This document shows positions 17,100 to 25,884 of a stretch of 64,000 bases of DNA, piece after piece. How positions within the stretch are numbered: position 1 is the first letter of the stretch; each line of letters opens with the position of its first letter. The position numbers and the translations under genes were made by a program. Below the pieces are notes generated by a model. It had not been told where the DNA came from. It was given only the letters and a program-made list of their open reading frames with translations, and ran no database searches. Source of the DNA: Acinetobacter kookii (lineage in GTDB: Bacteria; Pseudomonadota; Gammaproteobacteria; Pseudomonadales; Moraxellaceae); assembly GCF_900096895.1 (NCBI RefSeq), contig NZ_FMYO01000012.1:1-64000 (forward strand), given 5' to 3'.

Positions 17100-18092
17100 T
17101 TATTTGCCTGCCCAAACGGCTTGCTGAATATTGATAGATTTTGGAATGATCTTGAGTTCGCTAAAACGGTTGGCCAGTTCTTGCTGATCGGCAATCACTT
17201 TCTTTGTGAGCAGAGCTGCACCAGACGGGTTCGGACGGCGCTGGATAAAAGTCTGGCTGACCACCGGTTTCAGACCTGTGCTTTTCGCAAACAGGCTTGC
17301 AGTAGCGGCTTTATTGTTTTGTACCCATTTATCTGCAACGTTCACTTGCTTGATAATGCCTTTTAGTGCCTGAGGATGATTCTTCACCAAATTATTTGAA
17401 GCCAGATAGAAGGTGTAATTTGGGCTTAAGCCTTTACCTGAAGCCAGCACCTTGGCTTTATCTTCCAGTTGTGCCGCAGCATAGTACGGATCCCAAATGG
17501 CCCAGGCATCAATCGCGCCTTTCTGGAACGCTGCTCGGGCATCAGCTGGGCTGAGCCAGATCGGTTGAACATCTGTCCATTGCAAACCGGCTTTGCGTAC
17601 CGCCTGCACCAATAAATAATGTGAGCTTGAACCGCGATGCACCCCAATACGTTTACCCTTCAACTGGCGGAGCTGGGTAATTTTGGAGTTGCTTGGCACC
17701 AAAATGGCAGAAGCCAAAGGTTTTGCCGTTTCATAGGCAAAATAATGCAGTGGCTTGTTGCCTGCCTGAGCATACACAGGCGGCGTATCCCCTGTGGCAC
17801 CGATATCAATCGAACCGACTGCTAGGGCTTCTAAGATTTGTGGACCACCTGGAAATTCATTCCAAGTGATTTTTGCATTAGGAAATTCCTGTTCAAACAG
17901 CTTTTGTTGCTGTGCAATCACCAGATTGACGGAAGATTTTTGATAACCGACGCGTAGCTGTTTTACTGAAGGATCCACAGCCCAGGTGGCGCTTGAACCC
18001 AACATCGCGCAAGCAACCAATAGGGCATTCATGCCATGACTGGAGGTTTTGAACCAGGTGTTTGCTTTGTGGTGTGGCTGATGCTGAGTCAT
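17100..18092 (-). CDS. ssuA: Sulfonate ABC transporter, periplasmic substrate-binding protein
   Basis: A 330-residue binding protein of the SsuA/TauA family. The N terminus is a long signal peptide (basic residues to about 15, hydrophobic core [15 protein letters not shown]) with likely cleavage after ATWA near residue 39. The mature part has [46 protein letters not shown] and [14 protein letters not shown], the characteristic sulfonate-binding segments. It lies 16 bases upstream of ssuD and 28 bases downstream of a second binding protein. Confidence 0.93.
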   Translation of the reverse strand: MTQHQPHHKANTWFKTSSHGMNALLVACAMLGSSATWAVDPSVKQLRVGYQKSSVNLVIAQQQKLFEQEFPNAKITWNEFPGGPQILEALAVGSIDIGATGDTPPVYAQAGNKPLHYFAYETAKPLASAILVPSNSKITQLRQLKGKRIGVHRGSSSHYLLVQAVRKAGLQWTDVQPIWLSPADARAAFQKGAIDAWAIWDPYYAAAQLEDKAKVLASGKGLSPNYTFYLASNNLVKNHPQALKGIIKQVNVADKWVQNNKAATASLFAKSTGLKPVVSQTFIQRRPNPSGAALLTKKVIADQQELANRFSELKIIPKSINIQQAVWAGK

Positions 18093-18120
18093 GTTAAATC
18101 CCCTAAGTTTTATCTATGCT

Positions 18121-19083
18121 TTACTTCGCTAAAATTGCGGCTTGAATATTGAGTTTGTTTGGAATCAGTTTCTGGTTATAAAAGGCATCGGCAACATATT
18201 GCTGCTTTTGCACCACTTCAGCAGAAATCGGTTGTACCCCAAAGCCCATGCGGGAAATGGAGGTTTTCAGGATTTCGTTAGACAGTCCTGTTGGTTTTTC
18301 CAGCAGCTTGGCGGCTTCGTCCTGATGCTGGGATACCCATTGGGTGGTGGTGTTGAGTTCATTCACGACCGCTTTCAGCACATCCGGATGCTGCTCGGCA
18401 AATTTGCGGTCAGCCAGATAAAACTGATGGTTACTGACCAGGTTTTCACCGGTGGCAATGACACGGGCACCAATCTGCTTTTCTGCAGCAGCAAAGAACG
18501 GATCCCAAATTACCCAGGCATCGACCGCACCCCGTTCAAAGGCAGCGCGTGCGTCCGAAGGCGGCAAGTACACCACCTGGATGTCATTTAGAGTGAGCTT
18601 GTTGGCTTCTAACACTTTTAACAGTAGATAATGAACATTTGAGCCTTTATTGAGGGCAACACGTTTGCCTTTTAAATCCTGGATGCTATGAATGGCTGAA
18701 TCTTTTTGTACAATCAGGGCTTCAGCTTTAGGCGCTGCCGGCTGGTTGGCGATATAAACCAGATTCGAATTGGCTGCCTGCGCGAAAATTGGCGGCGCTT
18801 CACCTGCTTCGCCTAATACAACACTGCCGACATTCAAGCCTTCAAGTAATTGAGGACCGGCAGGGAATTCCACCCATTTCACATTGACGCCCTGGTCTTT
18901 CAATGCCGTTTCTAAAGTGCCGCGTTCTTTAATAATCGGTAACAAGCCATATTTTTGAAAGCCGATATTTAAAGTGACCGTTTCAGCTTCTTTTTTTCCG
19001 CAACCTGACATCATCATTGCGCCAGCAACTACTGAAGAAAGGACCAGTGATTTCGCCCAGAATTTTGCTTGAATGGCGCTCAT
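18121..19083 (-). CDS. Second sulfonate-type ABC substrate-binding protein, lipoprotein
   Basis: A 320-residue paralogue of the adjacent SsuA, with matching segments (FPAGPQLLEGLNVGSVVLG, GEAPPIFAQAANS, DLKGKRVALNKGSNVHYLLL, DAWVIWDPFFAAAEK). Unlike its neighbour it has a lipobox, MSGC, with Cys28, so it is tethered to a membrane after LspA processing. The ATG follows GGAG by ten bases; an upstream open extension is low-complexity and unlikely. It is the first gene of the ssu operon. Two binding proteins feeding one SsuBC pair would widen substrate range (for example different alkanesulfonates or sulfate esters); this is inferred. Confidence 0.9.
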   Translation of the reverse strand: MSAIQAKFWAKSLVLSSVVAGAMMMSGCGKKEAETVTLNIGFQKYGLLPIIKERGTLETALKDQGVNVKWVEFPAGPQLLEGLNVGSVVLGEAGEAPPIFAQAANSNLVYIANQPAAPKAEALIVQKDSAIHSIQDLKGKRVALNKGSNVHYLLLKVLEANKLTLNDIQVVYLPPSDARAAFERGAVDAWVIWDPFFAAAEKQIGARVIATGENLVSNHQFYLADRKFAEQHPDVLKAVVNELNTTTQWVSQHQDEAAKLLEKPTGLSNEILKTSISRMGFGVQPISAEVVQKQQYVADAFYNQKLIPNKLNIQAAILAK

Positions 19084-19557
19084 GTATGTGTGCTCCGCAA
19101 TAAGGAAGTGTTGAATATTGAACACATACGCTAAAGCCTTTTCTTTTTCGAAAAAAATAAGAAAAGATAAATTTCTAATGAGGAAAAAAGATAAATAAAA
19201 AAAAGAAAAACTTATGCAGAAATGTGATTTATCCGGACAATTCAATATCCAGTTTTATTTAATTAAGCTATTGATATTAAATAATTTAAATTCTAAATCT
19301 TATGCGGGTATAACGTTATTTAAATACAGCATAAGAAAATCGTCAAAAATTTCGCAAAAGCATAGATAAAGATATAAAAAATAAAGCTATAGCAGGCATA
19401 AAAAAAGCCACTTCAAGTGCACTGCTGTCCCATAATTTGAATTTTATTTTAATACTGAACCAGCATGATGATTTGTTATCTTTAAATATTTGATATTTAT
19501 ATTTTTCATAGCCTTGTCTTTTCTTTAAAAGTTTAAGTGGCTCTGTGTAGGCTAAAC
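19084..19557. other. AT-rich region carrying the ssu promoter
   Basis: No coding frame was found. The ssu operon promoter should lie in its left end. A perfect palindrome ATAACGTTAT occurs at about 19309-19318. GCCACTTCAAGTGC at 19407-19420, with T-rich sequence on the minus side, is a possible weak terminator for argA read-through. I did not identify a convincing CysB or Cbl site. Confidence 0.4.
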
Positions 19558-19649
19558 CCTACTTTTGACAGACCAAAAGTAGGCAAAAGTCTTTATTCCC
19601 CATACACGACATCCTGTCGTGATGGGGAATGTGTGGCATCCCTGCCACA
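19558..19649. repeat. Composite palindromic intergenic element
   Basis: Three successive perfect or near-perfect hairpins: CCTACTTTTG/CAAAAGTAGG (19558-19583, loop ACAGAC); TTCCCCAT-A-CACGAC/GTCGTGATGGGGAA (19597-19628, loop ATCCT, one bulged A); TGTGGC/GCCACA (19632-19649, loop ATCCCT). Elements of this build are, to my recollection, dispersed in Acinetobacter chromosomes. It is downstream of argA and may act as mRNA 3'-end structure. The ATCCT loop matches the hairpins at 6489-6507. Confidence 0.7.
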
Positions 19650-19694
19650 CTCGCGAATCTAATACATGGACTTCAACTATGGGACCGTAGTGAC

Positions 19695-21047
19695 TTAAAG
19701 TGACTTTTTAAAGACCAGAGAATTACGTTGATAGTTGTACAGCGCCTGACGGGCATTGGGCAAGTCATCCACACTGGCTGCTTCAAAACCATGTTCGACA
19801 AACCAGTGTGCAGTACGTGTGGTCAGTACAAACAGCTGCTGAATGCCCAGGCTTTTGGCCTTGTCTTCCAGGTAATGCAGAATCTGGCTGCCGCGGTTAG
19901 ATTTGCGATAGGTTGGATCGACCGCGACACAGGCAATCTCGGCCGATTTAATTTCATTGGCTGAGGTGGGAATAGGGTACAGCGCGGCGCAGGCCAGAAT
20001 CATGCCATCCCGTTCAATCACGGAAAACTGTTCAATTTCACTTTCTAATCGTTCACGTGAGCGATACACCAGAATGCCTTCAGCTTCCAGTGGACGAAGC
20101 AGATTCATCAAGCCGCCGACATCCTGAATCGTAGCCGTACGCACATCTTCATAATGGGCATCGGTCATCATGGTGCCTGCACCATCACGGGTAAACAGTT
20201 CTTCCAGCAAGGCACCATCGTAAGTATAAGAAATCAGATGCACACGATGTACCCCTTGCAGTGAGGCATTTTTGGCACCGCGCAATTGCAGGGCAATATC
20301 CGGGTTAGAATCCTGATATTGCAAGATCTGCCGATCCAGCTGATGCGGTGCTATTTCACGCTGCAATTGTCCAAATTCATTGACCAGACCTTGCTGTTTC
20401 CCCAAAAAGATCAGCTTGTCGGCTTTTAGCAGAATGGCGGTATTGGTGGCCACTTCTTCCGCGACCAGGTTAAACACTTCACCGGTACTGGAATAGCCGG
20501 TTGGACCCAGCAATACAATATTGTGGTTTTTCAGATGTCTCTGAATGGCGTCGGTATCGACGGTACGCACTTCACCCGTCAGCTGGAAATCGATGCCGTC
20601 CCGAATGCCATAGGGTTTAGCGGTGACAAAATTGCCCGAGATCACATCAATACGGGCGCCGTACATGGGTGAGTTGGCGAGTCCCATGGAAAGCAGGGCT
20701 TCAATTTGCAGGCGAATAGATCCCACCGCATTCATGACGCAGCTTAAGGATTCTCGTGTGGTAATGCGGCGGTGATTATGGAAAGGGGTTTGAATGCCGC
20801 TGGTTTTCAGGTTCTGGTTGATTTGAGAACGGGCACCATGCACCAGAATCAGACGAATGCCTAAAGAATGCAGCAGGGCAATGTCGTGAATAATATGCTG
20901 GAAATTTTCATGCTGTACCGCTTCGCCATCAAACATGATGACAAAGGTTTTGTTGCGGTGGGCATTGATATAGGGCGCAGAATGTCGAAACCAATGCACA
21001 TATTGCAAATTTGTGCTTTGTGAAGTTTCAGATGAATTCGTTTGCAT
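19695..21047 (-). CDS. argA: Amino-acid N-acetyltransferase (N-acetylglutamate synthase)
   Basis: A 450-residue enzyme catalysing acetyl-CoA + L-glutamate to N-acetylglutamate, the first step of arginine biosynthesis. The N-terminal amino-acid-kinase-like domain (about residues 30-290) has LVHGARSQIN and LLGPTGYSSTGEVFN, and would bind arginine for feedback inhibition. The C-terminal GNAT domain (about 305-450) has the acetyl-CoA loop YRKSNRGSQIL and the LTTRTAHWFVEHGF segment. Length and two-domain order match classical ArgA. Stand-alone gene, downstream of which lies the palindromic element. Confidence 0.96.
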   Translation of the reverse strand: MQTNSSETSQSTNLQYVHWFRHSAPYINAHRNKTFVIMFDGEAVQHENFQHIIHDIALLHSLGIRLILVHGARSQINQNLKTSGIQTPFHNHRRITTRESLSCVMNAVGSIRLQIEALLSMGLANSPMYGARIDVISGNFVTAKPYGIRDGIDFQLTGEVRTVDTDAIQRHLKNHNIVLLGPTGYSSTGEVFNLVAEEVATNTAILLKADKLIFLGKQQGLVNEFGQLQREIAPHQLDRQILQYQDSNPDIALQLRGAKNASLQGVHRVHLISYTYDGALLEELFTRDGAGTMMTDAHYEDVRTATIQDVGGLMNLLRPLEAEGILVYRSRERLESEIEQFSVIERDGMILACAALYPIPTSANEIKSAEIACVAVDPTYRKSNRGSQILHYLEDKAKSLGIQQLFVLTTRTAHWFVEHGFEAASVDDLPNARQALYNYQRNSLVFKKSL

Positions 21048-21118
21048 ACCTATCTCAAAATTAAAAAATTTCTTTCCTTGATTCTAATCAAAAAATGACG
21101 GGGGGGAAGCTAAAAAAT

Positions 21119-21156
21119 AAAAAAACACCCGAATGGCGTTCAGGTGTTTTTTTTAG
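21119..21156. terminator. Terminator hairpin after the first RcnB-like gene
   Basis: AAACACC...GGTGTTT with inner GAA/TTC and loop TGGCG; T-runs on both strands, so it serves the minus-strand gene ending at 21180. Confidence 0.75.
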
Positions 21157-21179
21157 GGAAGAGGAAACTTAAACCGGTT

Positions 21180-21548
21180 TTAGTTGATGATGCGCACAAT
21201 ACGGTCGGTACGTTCATTCACTAATACATAGTCGCCATTGATTTTATACCACTGTTGATAACGATTGGCATTGGGTAAGCGGCGTGCTTCACGGTCGCTG
21301 ACTTTATAACGTGATGAGTCGTAAAAACGTGGGAAGTTTTGGCCAGCACGCCAGTCACGACTTGGGTTGAGCTTTTTATTGTCGTAACGGTTGTGGTCAT
21401 AACGGTTATTATTATCCCAACGCTTGTCCTGATGTGATGGTGCATGGTTGTAACGATGATCATCATAACGATGGTCCGGTGCGGCCATTGCAGAAGTTGC
21501 CATCAATGCAGATAAAGAAAGCGCAATTGTAGTCAGAACTTTTTTCAT
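21180..21548 (-). CDS. RcnB family periplasmic protein
   Basis: A 122-residue secreted protein. The signal peptide MKKVLTTIALSLSALMATSA is cleaved after AMA; the mature part is rich in His, Asp, Tyr, Arg and Asn (HRYDDHRYNHAPSHQDKRWD), followed by an ordered C terminus RYQQWYKINGDYVLVNERTD, the RcnB signature. RcnB in E. coli is a periplasmic factor in nickel/cobalt homeostasis; many homologues have no tested role. I prefer the ATG at 21546-21548, with CAGGGTGA eight bases upstream, over an in-frame GTG three codons earlier. A second member is the neighbouring gene. Confidence 0.85.
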   Translation of the reverse strand: MKKVLTTIALSLSALMATSAMAAPDHRYDDHRYNHAPSHQDKRWDNNNRYDHNRYDNKKLNPSRDWRAGQNFPRFYDSSRYKVSDREARRLPNANRYQQWYKINGDYVLVNERTDRIVRIIN

Positions 21549-21730
21549 TACTTTCACCCTGAATCATTTAGGAAGATGTTTTCGATGATTCAAAATTAGA
21601 GGAAAAGTAGAGATAAACGATGTTGGAATCTTAGTTGAATTGTGAAATTGATGGAGAAAAAAAGAAGATTGTAAAGGTCTGAAAGTTATAGCGTTAAAAA
21701 AGGAAATTTGAAAATAAGGGCATAAAAATA

Positions 21731-21757
21731 AAAAAAGCCCAAACTGAAGTTTGGGCG
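21731..21757 (-). terminator. Terminator of the second RcnB-like gene
   Basis: Stem GCCCAAACT/AGTTTGGGC with a minimal GA loop (opening by one or two pairs in practice); on the minus strand followed by seven T. Confidence 0.85.
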
Positions 21758-21777
21758 TGGAGAATTAAAAGCGGCGT

Positions 21778-22173
21778 TTAGAAACCTTGAATACGTATAA
21801 TATTATTGCTGTCTGTATCCACTAAAATATAGTCATTGTTGATTTTGTACCATTGCTGGTTACGCGACGGTTTAGGTAGGTCATGGCTTTTATAGTCAAC
21901 CTTGTAGCCATTGCCACGATAATGCTGCGGCATCACATATCCCGGTTGCCATTTATGCTGTTGTAGACGCTTGAATCCGCGTTCTTCACGCATACGGCGT
22001 TTGCCCTGCATGTCATTATCATCTTCACGAAAATCACGGCCTTTATTGAATTTTGGATGATCGGATTGATCCCAGCCACGATTATCATGTTTTTCATGAG
22101 GTGCAGCAGTAGTGATACTGTTTGCCATCAATGCACTGAAAGAAATTGCCAGAATTGTCAAAATCTTTTTCAT
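21778..22173 (-). CDS. RcnB family periplasmic protein, second copy
   Basis: A 131-residue paralogue of the gene ending at 21180. Signal peptide MKKILTILAISFSALMANSI, cleavage near ITTA-AP; a charged middle (HEKHDNRGWDQSDHPKFNKG, then many Arg/Glu/Asp) and the conserved RNQQWYKINNDYILVDTDSN near the C terminus. Each copy has its own terminator and spacing of over 200 bases, so they are separately transcribed. Metal binding is suggested by His/Asp content but not shown. Confidence 0.85.
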   Translation of the reverse strand: MKKILTILAISFSALMANSITTAAPHEKHDNRGWDQSDHPKFNKGRDFREDDNDMQGKRRMREERGFKRLQQHKWQPGYVMPQHYRGNGYKVDYKSHDLPKPSRNQQWYKINNDYILVDTDSNNIIRIQGF

Positions 22174-22475
22174 GTTGAACCCTCATAAAAAAAGTATTAA
22201 TTTCATTGATGTTAATGTACGCAAAAATTGCAGAGAAACTGTGAAGATAAATCACTCATTTCTTAAAAAATGCAGAGATAATAAGGATATTACTGGAAAA
22301 ATATCTCATCATTTAAAAATCTTCAGCAATTTTATAGGGCTATTAAATACTAAAAAACTTTGTGTTGATGAAAACTTTGTATCAAATTTTTGAGATCATG
22401 CTTATTCATTCAAAAATGTTCTCAGAAACTGGCTGAACAGCTGATCTGGTTTGACTGCTCAATATCATTTTACTT
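22174..22475. other. AT-rich intergenic region
   Basis: Contains the promoter region of the second RcnB gene (minus strand). No ORF with a ribosome-binding site and no strong hairpin were seen. Confidence 0.5.
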
Positions 22476-22631
22476 TTAGTTCCATTGTTCAACCAGGCCT
22501 TGTAGTGAGCTGACTGCCTCAGCAATGGCTTCTGCCTGTTTGGCATCCTCCAGACCGATGGTCAAGGTATTTGAAAGCTGTAGTTTTTCAATAACACGAA
22601 TTGTTTCAATTTTACGTTTTTGGTCTGCCAT
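22476..22631 (-). CDS. Small conserved-looking protein, 51 residues
   Basis: A short gene with all the marks of translation: GAGGAAG seven bases before ATG and a charged, helix-forming product (MADQKRKIETIRVIEKLQLS, then NTLTIGLEDAKQAEAIAEAV, then SSLQGLVEQWN). The basic N terminus followed by an amphipathic acidic helix and a terminal Trp suggests a small cytosolic binding protein or adaptor. I do not recognise the family. It is isolated: yciK upstream has its own terminator, and the RcnB gene is 300 bases downstream. A possible TTTACA-type -35 lies near 22710-22720. Confidence 0.72.
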   Translation of the reverse strand: MADQKRKIETIRVIEKLQLSNTLTIGLEDAKQAEAIAEAVSSLQGLVEQWN

Positions 22632-22795
22632 GTTGCACTTCCTCATGTTGAAGGTTTTTTCATGTTGTTCAGCATAGCGGTATTGTTATGATTTATAAAA
22701 ACGAATATTTTTGTAAAATTTATTTGAAAATTCGATTTAATGTTTGGAATACTCAAAATCTGCTTTTTCAGTTTTTTTAATCAGTTTGCATCTGT

Positions 22796-22822
22796 AATAA
22801 AAAAGGAGCGGTATTCGCTCCC
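22796..22822 (-). terminator. Terminator of the ubiG-gph-yciK operon
   Basis: Stem GGAGCG/CGCTCC with loop GTATT; on the minus strand followed by six T. Confidence 0.85.
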
Positions 22823-22838
22823 TTTTCATCTTTACAGA

Positions 22839-23585
22839 TCAGTCTTGGGCATCAATGCTTTGACCATTCAGATGCAGGCTGTCATCTCCCATTAAATACA
22901 GGTAAGCCGGCATAATGCTTTCCGGTGTTGGCAAGGTTTTTGGATCTTCCTCAGGATAAGCCTTGGCACGCATGGCGGTCCGGGTGGCACCCGGATTGAT
23001 GCAGTTAAAACGGACGTTAGGATAGACATTTTCCTTGGCAAAAATCTGGTTCACCGCTTCAATGGCAATTTTAGAGACCGAATAGGCTCCCCAGCGTTCC
23101 CGCGCTTCACGTCCTACACCGGAACTGGCAAATACCACCGAAGCATGCTCGGATTTTGCCAGTAAGGGCAGCAGTTCCTGGGTCAAAATAAAGGGAGCAC
23201 GCAGATTCACCGCCATTACATCATCCCAGACATCTACTGGGTAATGCGCCAGTTCGGTACGTTCCCCCAGTATGCCGGCATTGTGCAAAATGCCGTCCAG
23301 ACGGCCGAACTGTTGCGTTAAAGTATCGACCAGCAATTCATAGTCACGAGGAGAGGCGCTGGAGAGCTGCAAAGGCAGAATAGCCGGTTGTGGCGCACCC
23401 AGGCTTTCAATTTCATCATAAATGACTTCAAGCTTGTTTAGGGTACGTCCATGCAGCACTACAGTGGCACCATGCAGGGCATAGCTTATTGCAGCCGCAC
23501 GGCCAATACCATCGCCCGCACCTGTAATCAGGATAATGCGATCTTTTAACAGATCGGGGCGAGGCTGATATTCTGAATATTTCAT
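22839..23585 (-). CDS. yciK: Short-chain dehydrogenase, YciK type
   Basis: A 248-residue Rossmann-fold oxidoreductase. NAD(P)-binding motif TGAGDGIGRAAA near residue 21, NAGILG, the catalytic Ser in VFASSGVG and Tyr/Lys in YSVSK, and NPGATRTAMRAKAYPEEDP, which is characteristic of the YciK group. The reaction is not established even in E. coli. It is the last gene after ubiG and gph, with 31 bases between gph and yciK; the same trio occurs in Pseudomonas. Confidence 0.9.
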   Translation of the reverse strand: MKYSEYQPRPDLLKDRIILITGAGDGIGRAAAISYALHGATVVLHGRTLNKLEVIYDEIESLGAPQPAILPLQLSSASPRDYELLVDTLTQQFGRLDGILHNAGILGERTELAHYPVDVWDDVMAVNLRAPFILTQELLPLLAKSEHASVVFASSGVGREARERWGAYSVSKIAIEAVNQIFAKENVYPNVRFNCINPGATRTAMRAKAYPEEDPKTLPTPESIMPAYLYLMGDDSLHLNGQSIDAQD

Positions 23586-23616
23586 TGCATACCTCCTCGT
23601 TTATATTGTTATGTCG

Positions 23617-24315
23617 TTATGAAATGAGTGAATGATGATCTTGTTTTACACCGACTAGTTGATTAATCACTTGATGTAATTCTGCAACTGTCTTCACTAT
23701 ACAATCCGCCTGCCATGCTGTTAAGTCATCTTTGTGTTGCAATGGTAAATAGCCATAGCCCGCCAGGATGGTGTACATATGGGCATTGCGGCCCGCATCG
23801 ATATCACGCGGATGGTCACCGACATAAATGCAGTCTTCAGCTCTGACCTGAATTTGCTTGGCTGCCAGATACATCGGTTCCGGATCGGGCTTGGTGTTGC
23901 TGACATCTTCCGGGCAAACCAGAACCGCACAGCGTTCAGTCAAATTCAGTGCCTGAAGCAAGGATTCACTGAGCCAGCGTGGCTTGTTGGTGACAATCCC
24001 CCAGGGAATATTCTGACTTTCCAGTTGCTCCAGCAAGGGATACATGCCTTCAAACAGGTCGGTCTCTACTGCAATATCTTCACCGTACAGGTCTAAAAAG
24101 CGCTGGCGATGTGCAAGGAACACAGGATCATCCACTTCCAGTTCCGGATAGACCAGTTTCACCATGGCGCGTGCGCCTTCAGACACCTGGGTACGAATTA
24201 AATCAGCCGCCACGATGTCACAGGGTTTATCGCGGCACATGTCCTGAATAATGCGAATGAAGTCGGCCGCGGTATCAATCAGGGTGCCATCCAGGTCAAA
24301 CAGTACAGCTTTCAT
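23617..24315 (-). CDS. gph: HAD-superfamily phosphatase, phosphoglycolate phosphatase-like
   Basis: A 232-residue hydrolase. HAD motifs: FDLDGTLIDT with nucleophile Asp7 and Asp9, WGIVTNKP (motif II Thr), and YVGDHPRDIDAG (motif IV acidic pair); the cap domain is between residues about 18 and 85. Gph removes 2-phosphoglycolate; in this gene context (after ubiG) homologues have also been called MupP, the MurNAc-6-phosphate phosphatase of Pseudomonas cell-wall recycling, which is a credible alternative given ampD in this genome. Its ATG overlaps the ubiG stop (ATGA). Confidence 0.85.
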   Translation of the reverse strand: MKAVLFDLDGTLIDTAADFIRIIQDMCRDKPCDIVAADLIRTQVSEGARAMVKLVYPELEVDDPVFLAHRQRFLDLYGEDIAVETDLFEGMYPLLEQLESQNIPWGIVTNKPRWLSESLLQALNLTERCAVLVCPEDVSNTKPDPEPMYLAAKQIQVRAEDCIYVGDHPRDIDAGRNAHMYTILAGYGYLPLQHKDDLTAWQADCIVKTVAELHQVINQLVGVKQDHHSLIS

Positions 24316-25028
24316 CAGACACCTTCTTTTACCGTGTGAACCATGTAGTTCACATCGACATTCGGTGCCAGCCAGTAACGTTTGGTGAGCGGGTTGTAAT
24401 GCAGGCCGGTCATGTCTTTCAGTTTCAGATTTGCCGCACGGATATCATGTGCCAGCTCGGAAGGTTTAATAAACTTGCTGTAATCATGTGTGCCTTTGGC
24501 CAGCATACGCAGGACATATTCTGCACCAATAATGGCAAACAGATAGGATTTCGGATTACGGTTAATGGTTGAGAAGAACACGTGACCGCCCGGTTTGACC
24601 AGAGTCTGGCAGGCCTGAATAATCGATGCCGGATCGGGTACATGTTCCAGCATTTCCATACAGGTGACCACGTCATATTGTCCGGCTTGCTCTTGTGCCA
24701 ACTGCTCTACTGGAACCTGACGATATTGAATATTCTGTACGCCTTCCTGTTCGGCATGAATGCGTGCCACATTTAACGGTGCTTCACCCATGTCGATACC
24801 CAAAACATCGGCGCCACGACGCGCCATGCTTTCCGAGAGAATACCGCCACCGCAACCGACATCGAGCACCTTTTTACCGCTGAGACCGCCGGCATGCTCA
24901 TCAATCCAGTTTAAACGCAGCGGATTGATCATATGCAAGGGGCGGAACTCAGAATGCTGATCCCACCATATGGCAGCGAATGCTTCAAATTTGGCAATTT
25001 CTTGTGGATCAACATTCAATTGCGACAT
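24315..25028 (-). CDS. ubiG: Ubiquinone biosynthesis O-methyltransferase
   Basis: A 237-residue class I SAM methyltransferase performing both O-methylations of ubiquinone biosynthesis. N-terminal [20 protein letters not shown] and RLNWI are the UbiG hallmark; SAM motif I is [14 protein letters not shown], and EMLEHVPDP is motif II. AAGGTGAT is seven bases before the ATG; an open extension of six codons is ignored. First gene of ubiG-gph-yciK; divergent from dsbA. Confidence 0.96.
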   Translation of the reverse strand: MSQLNVDPQEIAKFEAFAAIWWDQHSEFRPLHMINPLRLNWIDEHAGGLSGKKVLDVGCGGGILSESMARRGADVLGIDMGEAPLNVARIHAEQEGVQNIQYRQVPVEQLAQEQAGQYDVVTCMEMLEHVPDPASIIQACQTLVKPGGHVFFSTINRNPKSYLFAIIGAEYVLRMLAKGTHDYSKFIKPSELAHDIRAANLKLKDMTGLHYNPLTKRYWLAPNVDVNYMVHTVKEGV

Positions 25029-25208
25029 CGGTATCACCTTAATCAAGTCGTTATAATTTAAAAAAGTTACAGAAGCTTAGTGTAGCGTTAATTCTAAAAA
25101 AAGCGATAAATGCCGTAAAAAAGTTCACAGAATGAAAACGAAATCGGCATAATTGATTTATAGTGATCGCATAAATTAAGCATAATGATTTAGAGGACAA
25201 TAAGGTCA

Positions 25209-25826
25209 ATGAAAAAATTTCTTTTAGGTAGCGTAGCGACGGCTATTTTTGCCTTATCCGGCACTGCAATGGCAGCAAATTTTGTTGCAGGTAAAGATTA
25301 CACCGTGGTGGCCAACCCGGGTAAAGTTCAGGTACCTGGAAAAATTGAAGTGCGCGAATTCTTCTGGTACGGCTGCCCGCACTGCTATCGCTTAGAGCCG
25401 CATATGCAGACCTGGCTGAAAAAAATGCCTAAAGATGTCAACTTTGTGCGTACTCCGGCTGCCATGAATCCGGTGTGGGAACAGGGTGCACGTGGCTACT
25501 TCGTGTCTGAAGCATTAGGGGTACGCAAGAAAACTCACCTGCCGTTATTCCATGCCATTCATGCGGGTGGCCAGCAGATTTTTGATCAAAACTCCCAGGC
25601 CAAGTTCTTTGTAAAATATGGCGTGCCTGAAGCTAAATTTAACAGCATGTTTAATTCATTCGCGATTACCTCAAAAGTGGCACAAGCCAAGCAATTGGCA
25701 CAGCAATATCAATTGAGCGGTGTGCCTGCGGTCGTGGTCAATGGTAAATATGTGGTACAAGGCGAAGATGCCAAAGTGACGCAAGTGATCAGCTACCTGG
25801 TCGAAAAAGAGCGTAAAGCCAAATAA
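25209..25826 (+). CDS. dsbA: Thiol:disulfide interchange protein DsbA
   Basis: A 205-residue periplasmic oxidase that introduces disulfides into exported proteins. Signal peptide ends at AMA (residue 22). Active site FFWYGCPHCYRLEPH with Cys56 and Cys59, and the cis-Pro loop LSGVPAVVVNGKYVV. Its recycling partner DsbB is encoded at 59689. AGAGGACAATAAGGTCA precedes the ATG. Monocistronic with a strong terminator. Confidence 0.96.
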   Translation: MKKFLLGSVATAIFALSGTAMAANFVAGKDYTVVANPGKVQVPGKIEVREFFWYGCPHCYRLEPHMQTWLKKMPKDVNFVRTPAAMNPVWEQGARGYFVSEALGVRKKTHLPLFHAIHAGGQQIFDQNSQAKFFVKYGVPEAKFNSMFNSFAITSKVAQAKQLAQQYQLSGVPAVVVNGKYVVQGEDAKVTQVISYLVEKERKAK

Positions 25827-25839
25827 GCAACAGGCTCTA

Positions 25840-25867
25840 AAAAAACCGCCATCATGGCGGTTTTTTA
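25840..25867. terminator. Terminator after dsbA
   Basis: Stem AAAAACCGCC/GGCGGTTTTT with loop ATCAT, flanked by A and T runs; serves dsbA and possibly the convergent TetR gene. Confidence 0.9.
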
Positions 25868-25884
25868 TATCGGCTAGTCTTCAA

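Noticed and set aside
19400..19425. GCCACTTCAAGTGC with T-rich flank, considered as an insertion-sequence end or terminator
   Set aside because: Only four or five pairs with almost no loop; no matching inverted terminal repeat or target duplication was seen.
21221..21466. A His/Thr-rich frame overlapping the first RcnB gene
   Set aside because: It is the same repetitive DNA read in another frame on the same strand; RcnB has the signal peptide and family C terminus.
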